The notes: generated by a model not told the origin, from the sequence alone. A stretch of 28,336 nt of DNA from CAZXEJ01 sp964639895 (GCA_964639895.1 CAZXEJ010000030.1:1-28336); one strand, 5' to 3'; positions 12,879-20,760 are shown, numbered from the stretch's first letter. A program made the numbers and translations.

Positions 12879-14221
12879 CACCAGTACCCTCTCAGGATGT
12901 CGGGCATCTCTCGCCGCATTCGCGTTGCGACGTAAAGCCTGCCCGGGTTGTTCTTGGCGGCGTGCAGGGCCAGGGCGAGAGCCCAGAAGCGGTCGGCGTG
13001 CGATCCCTGGCTTCTCTCGGCATCGAAACGTATGTGGCCGGCCGTCGTGACGGTTTTCCTCACGGAATGAAGGTCTTCGCGGATGTCGTAGTCCCGCGGA
13101 ATGATCACACGGTGTTCCTCGAAGTGGCGGCGCAGGTTGTACGCCAGATCTTCCTTGACGCTCGGGGTGAACGTTATGGGCTCGACCCTGTACTTGCCGA
13201 ACCTTTGAAGCGCCTCTTCTGCGAGCTGCATCCCGAGGCCGGAGGCGTCGATGCAGCAGCGGCGCACGTTGCGGTGCGAGAGTACCTCGAACAACACCTC
13301 CCTCTGTACGCCGAAGGGGGCCTGCTGGAGCACGCGGACCTGGCGGGTAAAGAGCGTTTGTCCCTGCCTCTCCAGCACCCAGATGACCGAAAGGTCCCGC
13401 TTACGTCCTATGTCCATTCCGACGTACACGTCTTCCGTAGTGCTCGAGAGGGGGGCCTCGACGTCCGGGCCCTCGCAGGCGGCGATCATCTCATAGGTGA
13501 GGAAGGCCGTCGACTCGTCCACGGGGACGCAGCAGTATTCCTGCAGCCACGTTTCTTCATCGACGCAGTCGAGCCGGACCTGTTCGAGCCATTGCAGCCT
13601 CTCTTCTCTCGTGGTGGGCCTGCCGTAGATCTTGTCGACGAGCCCCGCTTCTACGGCGTCCTCGAGCGGGGTGGTGTGCAGCGACCAGGGAAGTTCGCCG
13701 TTCCGGACGGCCTCGATGAATTTGTAGAAGCGGCACCGCCTGCCGTTGTGGGTAGAAATTATGCGCAGCGGGTATCCCCACGTTGCAACTGGTTTTGCCG
13801 CGGCCCAGAGCTCGTCCGGATGCTCGTGGAAAGCGAACTCGTCCAGCACCACTTTGCCGCCCTTGGAACGCAGCGCCTTGGGATTGGAAGAGAGCGCGTG
13901 TATCTTCGTGCCGTTTGCGAACTCGATCACGAACTGCTTGAGTGCGTCCTCCCCTTCGTAGAGCGAGGCGCCCACGAATTCGGCCACCGCCTGCAGCGCC
14001 CGTACCCAGTGCCGGCAGTGGGCGATGTATTCCCGCGCCGCCGATTCGTCGGCCGATGAGTACCATACGGCCGGCACACGTTTCTCTATGCAGTCCCTTA
14101 CGTCCTCGAACGCCTGGGTGTAGGTGGCCCCGATGCGACGCGACTTCTCCCAAATCTTCACCGGGCTGCGGTCGTTTATCCACGCACGCTGATACGGGAG
14201 GAAGTAGTCCGAGAGCTCCAT
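12878..14221 (-). CDS. terminase large subunit, Mu gp28-like
   Basis: 447 aa with both catalytic modules. ATPase: a Walker A-like KSRRIGATY at residues 26-34 and Walker B VVLDEF at 124-129. RNase H-like nuclease: acidic residues in VGMDIGRKRDLS (Asp270), CCIDASGLGM (Asp325) and SHADRFWALALALH (Asp410). It packages and cuts phage DNA at the portal. The Walker A form resembles Mu gp28, so headful packaging from a pac site is likely, though the ends cannot be read from sequence. It lies between the small terminase and portal genes in the usual Mu order. Confidence 0.94.
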   Translation of the reverse strand: MELSDYFLPYQRAWINDRSPVKIWEKSRRIGATYTQAFEDVRDCIEKRVPAVWYSSADESAAREYIAHCRHWVRALQAVAEFVGASLYEGEDALKQFVIEFANGTKIHALSSNPKALRSKGGKVVLDEFAFHEHPDELWAAAKPVATWGYPLRIISTHNGRRCRFYKFIEAVRNGELPWSLHTTPLEDAVEAGLVDKIYGRPTTREERLQWLEQVRLDCVDEETWLQEYCCVPVDESTAFLTYEMIAACEGPDVEAPLSSTTEDVYVGMDIGRKRDLSVIWVLERQGQTLFTRQVRVLQQAPFGVQREVLFEVLSHRNVRRCCIDASGLGMQLAEEALQRFGKYRVEPITFTPSVKEDLAYNLRRHFEEHRVIIPRDYDIREDLHSVRKTVTTAGHIRFDAERSQGSHADRFWALALALHAAKNNPGRLYVATRMRREMPDILRGYW

Positions 14222-14246
14222 CTTGCCGTCCCTTGCTGATTCCTGC

Positions 14247-14645
14247 CTATTTCGCGCCCAAGCGCTCGAGTACCTCGTTGAGCATCTCTTCGAGCGACCG
14301 TCCGGCGCGTTCTTTCGCGTCGAAGGGGAACTTCTCGCCGTATTTCAGGTTGAAATCGATGATCCGCTCGGAGGCCCTCATCCGTACTCCCTCGTCCTCG
14401 CTCTCGAGGAGTTCGCGGAAGTTGTCCACGGCGCGCTTGTTGAGCACGTTGAGTTCGGCCAGGACCTGGTCGCGCAACTCGGCGTGAGCCGCTCTCAACG
14501 ACTGCGTGAATTCCTCGTCGTGCCTCATCCAGTACCGGAGCGTTCGCTCACTCACCTGTGCGGCCTTCGCCGCGGCCCGCAGCGTCTTGTGCGCGGGGTT
14601 GAGCAGCTCGCGGATCATGCGTTCCTTGCGGGGCGTAAGCGCCAT
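14247..14645 (-). CDS. terminase small subunit, Mu gp27-like
   Basis: 132 aa with an N-terminal helix-turn-helix (TLRAAAKAAQVSERTLRYWM) and a helical oligomerisation region, the layout of phBC6A51/Mu-type small terminases that recognise pac DNA. The ATG (14643-14645) follows AAGGAGCG. It is first in the leftward packaging operon, 32 bases from the 49-bp palindrome, which is also a candidate site for this protein. Confidence 0.87.
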   Translation of the reverse strand: MALTPRKERMIRELLNPAHKTLRAAAKAAQVSERTLRYWMRHDEEFTQSLRAAHAELRDQVLAELNVLNKRAVDNFRELLESEDEGVRMRASERIIDFNLKYGEKFPFDAKERAGRSLEEMLNEVLERLGAK

Positions 14646-14653
14646 CGCTCCTT

Positions 14654-14748
14654 AGTCTAGTCTCGGGGGCGGGACAGTTTTGGCGACAATGTCGCCGACA
14701 TTGTCGCCGACATTGTCGGCAAAACACGAAAAAACTTTCGCTTACGAT
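14654..14748. promoter_or_regulatory. symmetric divergent late control region with 49-bp palindrome
   Basis: GTTTTG (14677-14682) and CAAAAC (14720-14725) flank three tandem dyads, GCGACAATGTCGC (14683-14695), CGACATTGTCG (14696-14706) and CGACATTGTCG (14708-14718), whose centres at 14689, 14701 and 14713 are exactly 12 bases apart. Overall 22 of 24 base pairs of the 49-bp element match. On each strand CAAAAC would sit 17 bases before a weak -10: TACGAT (14743-14748) rightward and TAGACT (14654-14659) leftward. Activator-dependent divergent promoters are the favoured reading; a pac site is the main alternative. Confidence 0.68.
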
Positions 14749-14755
14749 TTTTCAC

Positions 14756-16132
14756 ATGAGCGAAAACGGGTTTTGGATCCAAGTGTTCCGGGCCGGCACG
14801 TGGACCGATTCGGCCGGCGTCACAAGGACGTGGACCGAAGAGGACCTGGACAGAATCGTAGAAAACTACGACCCCAAGGACTACGAGGCGCCCCTTGTGA
14901 TCGGCCATCCCAAGGACGATTCGCCCGCCTACGGATGGGTGGAGGCTCTCAAGCGCGAGGGAGACGTATTGCTCGCCAAGGTGAAGCCCACCGTTGAGCG
15001 GTTCGTCGACTGGGTGCGGGCGGGTCTCTACAAGAAGATCTCCATAGCCCTCAACCCGGGGCTCAAGCTCCGACACATTGGGTTCCTGGGAGGTGCGCCC
15101 CCGGCGGTCAAGGGCCTCGAACCGGTCAGGTTCTCGGACGGGGACTACACGGAGGTGGAGAGCGAGTTCGCGCAGCAGCGCGTGAAACTCAACCAGAAGG
15201 GAGTGGCGAACGCCAGGGCCTTGATCCGGCAGGGCAAGGTCAATACCACCTCGCCTTGGAGTTTCACCGCGGCTGACGAGAACAGGCTTCTCGGCGACCC
15301 GCCCGACTGGGGCAGGTACGGGGAGTGGTTCCTCGCCGTGGATCCCGACGCCGCGCCCGATACGAAAGCGCACTACAAGTATCCCTTCGGCAAGGTGGGC
15401 GTCGTGTACCGGTCGGGGCTGATAGCTGTGCGTCAAAGGGCCGGGCAGCAGGGGGCTGCGGAGGTGTTCGAAGCGGCCGGGAGGCTGCTCGAGGAGATCG
15501 ACAAAAGGCAGGAAATGAGCGCACAAACACACGTAACGGAGGAAATCGCAATGCCTGAAGGACGTAATGGCGAAGAGCTCGTGAGGGAGCTCGAGGAAAT
15601 GAAGCGGCTCAACGAAGAGCTCAAGTCGAAGCTTGAGGAGAAAGAGGCCGCGGCGGCCGAGTTCTCCGAGAAGATGAGGAAGCTCGAGAGCGAGCTTGAG
15701 AAGGAGAAGAAAGAAAAGTGCGAGTTCTCGGAGCGGATACGCGCCCTCGAACAGGCGGTGAACGAGGAACGCTCGATACGGCTTCGCATGAAGTATGAAC
15801 GGTTCTGTGACGAGCTCGTAGCCGAGGGCCGGCTGCCGGCGGAGCTTAAGGGGGATACGGTGGAGATCCTCATGATGGCGCACGCCCTGGGAGAGTACGA
15901 GTTCTCGGACGGGAAATCGGCCGCGGTCGAGAAGCTGGAGAAGTGGCTTCGGGCCCAGCCGGCGAGGGTGCCGACGGGCGAGTTCGCGACGAAGGACAAG
16001 GCCGCCGACACGAGGGGCGGCGACCTGGACAGGATGATCGCGGAGTACATGGACAAGCACAACGCCGACTATAGGACCGCGGTCCTGGAACTCAGCAGGG
16101 AACACCCCGAACTCTTCAGGGAGGTGAATTAG
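14756..16132 (+). CDS. capsid maturation protease with scaffold C-terminus, Mu gpI-like (458 aa)
   Basis: The first 130 residues are the phage I protease domain: FRAGTWTDSAGVTRTWTEED, APLVIGHPKDDSPAYGWVEA, LYKKISIALNPG (probable catalytic Ser) and HIGFLGGAPPAVKGLEPV. A middle segment (about 145-265) has SFTAADENRLLGDPPDWGRY and HYKYPFGKVGVVYRSGLIA, a module often seen next to prohead protease domains. The C-terminal 190 residues are a charged coiled coil typical of scaffolds. The protease trims the scaffold during head assembly. No ribosome site precedes the ATG; with TACGAT seven bases upstream, a leaderless message is plausible. Confidence 0.9.
   Translation: MSENGFWIQVFRAGTWTDSAGVTRTWTEEDLDRIVENYDPKDYEAPLVIGHPKDDSPAYGWVEALKREGDVLLAKVKPTVERFVDWVRAGLYKKISIALNPGLKLRHIGFLGGAPPAVKGLEPVRFSDGDYTEVESEFAQQRVKLNQKGVANARALIRQGKVNTTSPWSFTAADENRLLGDPPDWGRYGEWFLAVDPDAAPDTKAHYKYPFGKVGVVYRSGLIAVRQRAGQQGAAEVFEAAGRLLEEIDKRQEMSAQTHVTEEIAMPEGRNGEELVRELEEMKRLNEELKSKLEEKEAAAAEFSEKMRKLESELEKEKKEKCEFSERIRALEQAVNEERSIRLRMKYERFCDELVAEGRLPAELKGDTVEILMMAHALGEYEFSDGKSAAVEKLEKWLRAQPARVPTGEFATKDKAADTRGGDLDRMIAEYMDKHNADYRTAVLELSREHPELFREVN
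15551..16132 (+). CDS. nested in-frame scaffold protein (193 aa)
   Basis: An internal ATG (15551) in the protease frame has ACGGAGGA about nine bases upstream and falls at the boundary between the enzyme part and the coiled coil. The product (MPEGRNGEELVRELEEMKRL onward, Glu/Lys-rich heptads, ending in a helical capsid-binding-like tail) would be the free scaffold, as with Mu I/Z and lambda C/Nu3. This is an established arrangement for such genes; use of the internal start here is inferred from the ribosome site. Confidence 0.68.
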   Translation: MPEGRNGEELVRELEEMKRLNEELKSKLEEKEAAAAEFSEKMRKLESELEKEKKEKCEFSERIRALEQAVNEERSIRLRMKYERFCDELVAEGRLPAELKGDTVEILMMAHALGEYEFSDGKSAAVEKLEKWLRAQPARVPTGEFATKDKAADTRGGDLDRMIAEYMDKHNADYRTAVLELSREHPELFREVN

Positions 16133-16133
16133 G

Positions 16134-16565
16134 ATGGCTATCGGACAGACCAGCGGGATTGAGAAGACGCTCAAGTGCTCCGCGGCGATCTCGACGGCGT
16201 ACACGATCGCCAAGTTCGGAGCCGACGACGATCATGCGTCCGTGGCCTCGGCCTCGAGCGACGACATGATCGGGATATTCCAGCACACGACGAGCGCCGC
16301 GGAGGAGCCGGTGCGGATCATGATGGCGGGGATCAGCCGCATAGTGCTGGGAGGCACCGTGACCCGCGGACAGTTCCTCACCAGCGACGCCAACGGGAAG
16401 GGAATAGCGGCGACGCGGCACACCCACACTGAAAACACGGCTGGGACCTATACGCAGAACGCCACCACGCAGGCGGCGTCCGACGTGAACGTAATCGGCA
16501 TGGCGCTCGCAAGCGGCGTGGCCGGCGACATAATCCCCGTGCTCATCAACCCGGGGGCAATCTAA
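16134..16565 (+). CDS. head decoration / cement protein (DUF2190-like)
   Basis: 143 aa, small beta-rich protein with TLKCSAAISTAYTIAKFG, MIGIFQHTTSAAEEPVRIMM and a C-terminus GMALASGVAGDIIPVLIN, the pattern of DUF2190 capsid cement proteins. It would stabilise the mature shell. It sits between the protease-scaffold gene and the major capsid gene, the usual place, with GGGAGGTGAATTAGG as ribosome site. Confidence 0.85.
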   Translation: MAIGQTSGIEKTLKCSAAISTAYTIAKFGADDDHASVASASSDDMIGIFQHTTSAAEEPVRIMMAGISRIVLGGTVTRGQFLTSDANGKGIAATRHTHTENTAGTYTQNATTQAASDVNVIGMALASGVAGDIIPVLINPGAI

Positions 16566-16582
16566 CGGAGGTGGAATGAGAA

Positions 16583-17521
16583 ATGCCTGAACCCAAGGAC
16601 CTGCACGTAGACGCTATTCTGTCCAACCTCTCGTTCAAGTACCGCAACGAGCAGTTCATCTGGCGCAACGTGATGCCGGAAGTGCGCGTACAGAAGAGGT
16701 CGGACAAGTACTTCATCTACCGTAAGGAAGACGCCTACAGGGTCTACGACGACACCGTGGGCCCCAAGTCGCTGCCCAACGAGGTGGACTGGGGCGTTTC
16801 CTCGGACACCTACACGGTCAAGGACCATGCCCTGGGCGACTGGCTTCCCCAGGAGACGATCGAGAACGCCGATACGCCCCTTCAGCCGGAGATCGATACG
16901 AACGACTTCCTCAACCTGGCGCTCGACGTCGCACAGGAGAAGCGCGTGGCCGACATAGTGTTCAACGCCGCCACGTACCCCTCGGGCAACAAGGTGACGC
17001 TTTCAGGGACGGCCCAGTGGGGCGGTTCCTCGGACGACCCCATCGGGGACGTGCTTACGGCCGTCGAATCGTGTTTCGTCCGCGCCAATACGCTGATCTT
17101 CGGCCAAGAGGCGTGGCAGGTGTTCCGTAAGCTGCCCGAGGTGCTGGACGCCGTAAAAGGAGCCACGAGGTTCCAGAACACTCCCGGCGGGATTGCTTCC
17201 CCCAGCGAGGTGGCCAACCTGCTTGAGGTGGACCGCGTACTCGTGGGGCGGGCCCGCTACATAACGACCAAGGAAGGCCAGACGCCCACCTATACGCGGC
17301 TATGGGGTAAACACTGTGTGGCCCTCTACGTCGACCCCAACCCCGGGCTGCGGTCGATAACGTTCGGCGTGACGTTTGTGGAAAGTCCCCGTCAGACGAT
17401 GCGCGATTTCGATCCCAAGCGCGGAGTCAAGGGGGCCCACTACATCAAGGTCGCCTGGAACAGCGACGAGAAAGTGATCGCCCCAGATCTGGGGTACATG
17501 ATCGAGAACGCAGTGGCCTAA
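16583..17521 (+). CDS. major capsid protein (312 aa)
   Basis: Its location after scaffold and decoration genes and its sequence features (ILSNLSFKYRNEQFIWRNVM then PEVRVQKRSDKYFIYRKEDA, GDWLPQETIENADTP, ANTLIFGQEAWQVFRKLPEV, and C-terminal MRDFDPKRGVKGAHYIKVAW) fit an HK97-fold coat protein. It is not close to Mu gpT as far as can be seen by eye. The N-terminus has no obvious delta domain, which fits the use of a separate scaffold. The ribosome site is CGGAGGTGG. Confidence 0.87.
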   Translation: MPEPKDLHVDAILSNLSFKYRNEQFIWRNVMPEVRVQKRSDKYFIYRKEDAYRVYDDTVGPKSLPNEVDWGVSSDTYTVKDHALGDWLPQETIENADTPLQPEIDTNDFLNLALDVAQEKRVADIVFNAATYPSGNKVTLSGTAQWGGSSDDPIGDVLTAVESCFVRANTLIFGQEAWQVFRKLPEVLDAVKGATRFQNTPGGIASPSEVANLLEVDRVLVGRARYITTKEGQTPTYTRLWGKHCVALYVDPNPGLRSITFGVTFVESPRQTMRDFDPKRGVKGAHYIKVAWNSDEKVIAPDLGYMIENAVA

Positions 17522-17542
17522 GCCGGGAGGTGAACCGACGCG

Positions 17543-17725
17543 ATGAAGTACGTATGCAAGAGCGCAATCAAACACGGACACCGCGACGGCACGGTGAGGC
17601 TCTACGCCGAGGGCGACGTGATCGATCTCGAGCCCGAAGAGGCGCGCGCCTTGGAGGGCAGGGTCGAACCCGCGCCGGCGGCCAGGCAGGAACGGACGGC
17701 TAAGAAGAAGGCGGAGAGTAAGTAA
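17543..17725 (+). CDS. small conserved head-region protein (60 aa)
   Basis: It starts MKYVCKSAIKHGHRDGTVRL and continues with a beta-rich acidic middle and a Lys/Ala tail. Small proteins of this pattern (a K-(S/A) start, then G-D-V-I-x-L and an E-E-A-x-x-L segment) are common between capsid and completion genes of siphoviruses. Role unknown. The ribosome site is GGGAGGTG and the stop overlaps the next start (TAATG). Confidence 0.75.
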   Translation: MKYVCKSAIKHGHRDGTVRLYAEGDVIDLEPEEARALEGRVEPAPAARQERTAKKKAESK

Positions 17726-18159
17726 TGGCGTACAGTACGAAGGCCGACATCCAGAAGGTGCTCTCGGACGCTACGCTTGCGCAGCTCACCGACCACCAAA
17801 ACGGTACGACGATCGACGATACGAAGATCACGCAAGCGATCGACGACGCCGACGAGCTAATCGACGCGTACCTGAGGGGGAGATACACGCTCCCCTTCAG
17901 CAGTACGCCCACGGTGGTGAAACAGATCTCCGTCGATATCGCGATTTTCAACCTATACTCCAAGCGCCCCGAGCGGGAGATGCCAGAGACCATTCGGACC
18001 CGATACCGCGACGCCCTGCGGCTGCTTGCCGACATCCAGAGCGGCAAGGCCACGTTGGCGGACGCCTCCGGCGTTGTGGCGGAACCGGGCGAATACACGA
18101 CGAACAAAACGGACGACGATCGGGTGTTCACTAAGGAGCTGCTCGATCAGATGCCTTAG
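17725..18159 (+). CDS. head completion protein, Mu gp36-like (DUF1320)
   Basis: 144 aa beginning MAYSTKADIQKVLSDATLAQ, with TKITQAIDDADELIDAYLRG and RYTLPF, the signature of DUF1320. Mu gp36 relatives act at the head-tail interface. The position after the capsid genes supports this. Start overlaps the previous stop (TAATG). Confidence 0.9.
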   Translation: MAYSTKADIQKVLSDATLAQLTDHQNGTTIDDTKITQAIDDADELIDAYLRGRYTLPFSSTPTVVKQISVDIAIFNLYSKRPEREMPETIRTRYRDALRLLADIQSGKATLADASGVVAEPGEYTTNKTDDDRVFTKELLDQMP

Positions 18160-18173
18160 GAGGGTGCGAGTGA

Positions 18174-18590
18174 GTGGCCGTAACCAGTACGAAATCGGTG
18201 GAAGATGCGATCGTAACGAAGCTCCAAGGGGACATCTCCGGCCTGCAGATAGAGCCCTATCCGGAGAACCCCGGGGAGTACCAGTTCCTGCACCCCAAGG
18301 GGGCGATACTCGTGCAGTACGTGGGGAGCGACTACACGGAGCCGCGCGTGCTCAACACCGTCACCCAGGTGCGCGCGATGCGGTTCATGATCGTTCTTCT
18401 CGCGCGGAACCTGCACGGCCACCAGGGCGCGTACTCGTACCTGGACCAGATCCACACGTCGCTTACGGGATTTACGCCCACGGCGGCCACGTCGAAGATG
18501 TATCCGGTTTCGGAAGAGTTCCTGGATGAGGCCAACGGCGTGTGGATGTATCGAGCCGTCTACGCGGTGCGCACGACAGAGACCGAATAG
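18174..18590 (+). CDS. tail terminator/completion protein, Mu gp37-like (DUF1834)
   Basis: 138 aa from a GTG start (18174) with AGGAGGG upstream. It has SVEDAIVTKLQGDISGLQIE, the strand ILVQYVGSDY, and MRFMIVLLARNLHGHQGAYS then YLDQIHTSLTGFTP, the DUF1834 pattern. It follows the gp36-like gene in the standard Mu order and precedes the tube gene. Confidence 0.84.
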   Translation: MAVTSTKSVEDAIVTKLQGDISGLQIEPYPENPGEYQFLHPKGAILVQYVGSDYTEPRVLNTVTQVRAMRFMIVLLARNLHGHQGAYSYLDQIHTSLTGFTPTAATSKMYPVSEEFLDEANGVWMYRAVYAVRTTETE

Positions 18591-18603
18591 GAGGGAATAA
18601 AGG

Positions 18604-20052
18604 ATGCCTCAAGCACAGGGAAGTTCGGGAATTTTGAGCTGGAAGCCCGAAAAGACGTTCGGCGTGCCTAACTTTTCGGCCGTCTCGGGCGGTGCAAATA
18701 CGACGCTTTCGGCGGCCGTGAACGCCGGCGCTACCAGCATCACGGTTGCCTCCGCTACGAACATTGCGGCGGGCGACATACTCAAGGTGGGCAACGACGA
18801 CAGCGCCGAATACGTAAAGGTTGATTCCTCGTACACGACCGGCACCACAATACCGCTCGATTCCGGCACGCCCATCAACTTCCGGCACGAGGGGGGCGAA
18901 GCCGTCGTCGAGGTTTCGCCCGGCGGTTTCAAGCAGCTCGGCGCGATCACGGCTTTCACTCCAGGCGGAGAGATAGGACAGTTCGAGTCGGCGGCTATTG
19001 CCAACAGCCGTAAAGGGCTAAAGAGCGTGCGCAGCGGCAATTACAACGTCTCGGGCACGATCGCCGTGGAGGCGAGCATTGAGGCGGTTGGCATCCTGAT
19101 GTTGCACGTCATGAACAGCGATTATGCCCAGACGGGCACCACCGTCTCGGGCGGCGGCAACACGACCCTTTCCTCGGCCGCTTCTGCGGGTGCTACGACC
19201 CTGAGTGTGGCGTCTGAGACGAACTTCGCCGCCGGTGACTACGCCCAGATAGGAACCGGGGACGGAGCCGAGGTGGTGAAAATCGGCAGCGTCTCCGTGG
19301 GACAGCTCACGCTCGATTCCACCGCCCACCCGGGCGGGTTGAGGAAAGCGCACGCCTCCGGTGAGGCCGTCGTGGAGGTCACCAGCCCCTACACATACAC
19401 GATAAAGCGGGGCACGCTGCCCGCCGGGCTTACGCTGCTTGTCCACAGGAGCGACATCACGGATCTCGCCCTCTACAGGGGTGTCAAGATCAACCAGATG
19501 ACGCTCAACGTCGCAGCCGGCGGCCTACCCACGCTCACGTTCGATTTCATTGCAAAGGCCGTACAAACGCTGCAGGCGAACCTCTTCGGGACGGCGACTT
19601 CCGTATCCCACACGCCGTATGCCCCCTGGGAAGGCAAGATCGACGAGGGCGGCGCGGAGATAACGACCGTCGAGACGTTCAACCTCACGGTGGCAAACAA
19701 CCTGCGCACGGATGCCTTCCGTATCGGGTCGCGGTTCATACAGAGCGCCGCCGAAGGGCCCGGCAGGGCGAACGGCTCCCTCACGTACCAGTACTTTGAC
19801 GCATCGCTCATCAAGAAGACGATGTTCGAGACGGAGTCGTCGCTCAAGCTCACCTTCACCTATACCGGCGACAGCAACCACTCGCTCGAGTTCTTCCTGC
19901 CCAAGGTGAAATACAGCGGCACGCCCGATCCGGGGCTTCCCGACAGCGGACCAATAGCGGATACGCGGAATTTCAACGCCCTCTACGATTCGACGAACGA
20001 TACGGATTTGAAGATCACCTACAAGACAACCGAGCCGCAGATTGACGCCTAA
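18604..20052 (+). CDS. major tail tube protein with two repeated beta modules (482 aa)
   Basis: The N-terminus (SGILSWKPEKTFGVPNF) and the closing half (VHRSDITDLALYRGVKINQM, TVANNLRTDAFRIGSRF) are those of siphovirus tube proteins. Two copies of a roughly 75-residue beta module are inserted, residues 32-106 and 186-260: each starts TTLS, has ITVASATN/LSVASETN, then AAGD and ends GEAVVEV. The repeat makes this protein much longer than ordinary tubes (about 200-300 aa); the modules may project from the tail or bind surfaces. Confidence 0.85.
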   Translation: MPQAQGSSGILSWKPEKTFGVPNFSAVSGGANTTLSAAVNAGATSITVASATNIAAGDILKVGNDDSAEYVKVDSSYTTGTTIPLDSGTPINFRHEGGEAVVEVSPGGFKQLGAITAFTPGGEIGQFESAAIANSRKGLKSVRSGNYNVSGTIAVEASIEAVGILMLHVMNSDYAQTGTTVSGGGNTTLSSAASAGATTLSVASETNFAAGDYAQIGTGDGAEVVKIGSVSVGQLTLDSTAHPGGLRKAHASGEAVVEVTSPYTYTIKRGTLPAGLTLLVHRSDITDLALYRGVKINQMTLNVAAGGLPTLTFDFIAKAVQTLQANLFGTATSVSHTPYAPWEGKIDEGGAEITTVETFNLTVANNLRTDAFRIGSRFIQSAAEGPGRANGSLTYQYFDASLIKKTMFETESSLKLTFTYTGDSNHSLEFFLPKVKYSGTPDPGLPDSGPIADTRNFNALYDSTNDTDLKITYKTTEPQIDA

Positions 20053-20067
20053 CGACGGAGGTGAGAC

Positions 20068-20277
20068 GTGAGAAAGGTGCGTATTGAGACAAAGGGCGGA
20101 CGGACTACGCTTACGGACGCCCGGTCGAAGAAGGAGATCGAAGGCCTCGAGGGCTGGATCGTGAAGTGGGAGGAGGGGATGCCCGAGCCCGTATGTAAGC
20201 TCCGCCTGCGGGACAACGTGACGGAAGTCGCAAAGGCGACGTTCGCCTACGAGGGCGAGGCCGAAGAGGTGGAATAG
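20068..20277 (+). CDS. small tail-region protein (69 aa)
   Basis: GTG start (20068) with CGGAGGTGAGAC upstream. The product, beginning VRKVRIETKGGRTTLTDARS and including WIVKWEEGMPEPVCKLRL, is beta-rich and acidic at its end. It is not assigned to a family. Its position between the tube and chaperone genes suggests a tail assembly accessory. Confidence 0.72.
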   Translation: MRKVRIETKGGRTTLTDARSKKEIEGLEGWIVKWEEGMPEPVCKLRLRDNVTEVAKATFAYEGEAEEVE

Positions 20278-20307
20278 GCGGCAAATCGAGTTTCATGGAG
20301 GAGCATT

Positions 20308-20760
20308 ATGGGAATAACGCTTAAGACGCGCCGGTCGAAGGAAATCTGGATCGCCCCCTATGCTGACGTGGAGGAGTTTCCCGAGTACATGACCGACGAC
20401 GGTACATGGGAACGGCTTCCCGAGGGATGGCGCGAAGTACGGTTCAAGGTCGCATACCCCAACCTGCAGATACTGAATCGCATCTCCAGCCGCAGCGCGA
20501 AGATCCAGGTCGTACGCGGCGTGGACCAGCCGCTGCGGGAGTTCGATCCCGTGCGGATGGTGGACTTCATCGTCACGCAAGTGATCAAAGACTGGGAGAA
20601 CGTTACCGACGAGGAGGGCAACCCTGTGCCCTATGATCGGGAGATGCTGAGGACGGAATTTCTCGCGTCCCAGTTCCTGCTCAACGAGTTCCTCTCGTTC
20701 TACCAGAGCGTTGCGGAGAAGACGGAGAAGCGGGAGGCGGAAGAGGTCGAAAATTTTTGA
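20308..20760 (+). CDS. tail assembly chaperone, G-like (150 aa)
   Basis: Between the tube and tape-measure genes, where tail chaperones always sit. The sequence (MGITLKTRRSKEIWIAPYAD, then FDPVRMVDFIVTQVIKDWEN and LLNEFLSFYQSVAEKTEKRE) is helical and acidic. The final codons are GAA AAT TTT TGA, forming a slippery site that would let ribosomes continue in the -1 frame to make the longer G-T type product needed for tail assembly. Confidence 0.83.
   Translation: MGITLKTRRSKEIWIAPYADVEEFPEYMTDDGTWERLPEGWREVRFKVAYPNLQILNRISSRSAKIQVVRGVDQPLREFDPVRMVDFIVTQVIKDWENVTDEEGNPVPYDREMLRTEFLASQFLLNEFLSFYQSVAEKTEKREAEEVENF
20751..20757 (+). promoter_or_regulatory. programmed -1 frameshift slippery site A AAT TTT
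   Basis: In the reading frame of the upstream chaperone gene the bases are A AAT TTT (X XXY YYZ), immediately before the TGA stop at 20758-20760. After slipping back one base both tRNAs re-pair (AAA, TTT) and the next codon, TTG at 20757, opens the following frame to 21167. The location at the G/T junction is the standard one. Confidence 0.85.

Noticed and set aside
12791..14059. Rightward 422-codon frame opposite the terminase and portal genes
   Set aside because: It lies antisense to two proteins with clear family motifs and has no recognisable motif or ribosome site.
14677..14725. Transposon end or integration site
   Set aside because: There is no target duplication, transposase or integrase nearby, and the element is placed symmetrically between divergent operons, which control by a regulator or a pac function explains better.
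14657..16213. Leftward 518-codon frame opposite the protease gene
   Set aside because: It starts within the next gene and crosses the palindromic control region; the rightward protease/scaffold has clear family motifs.
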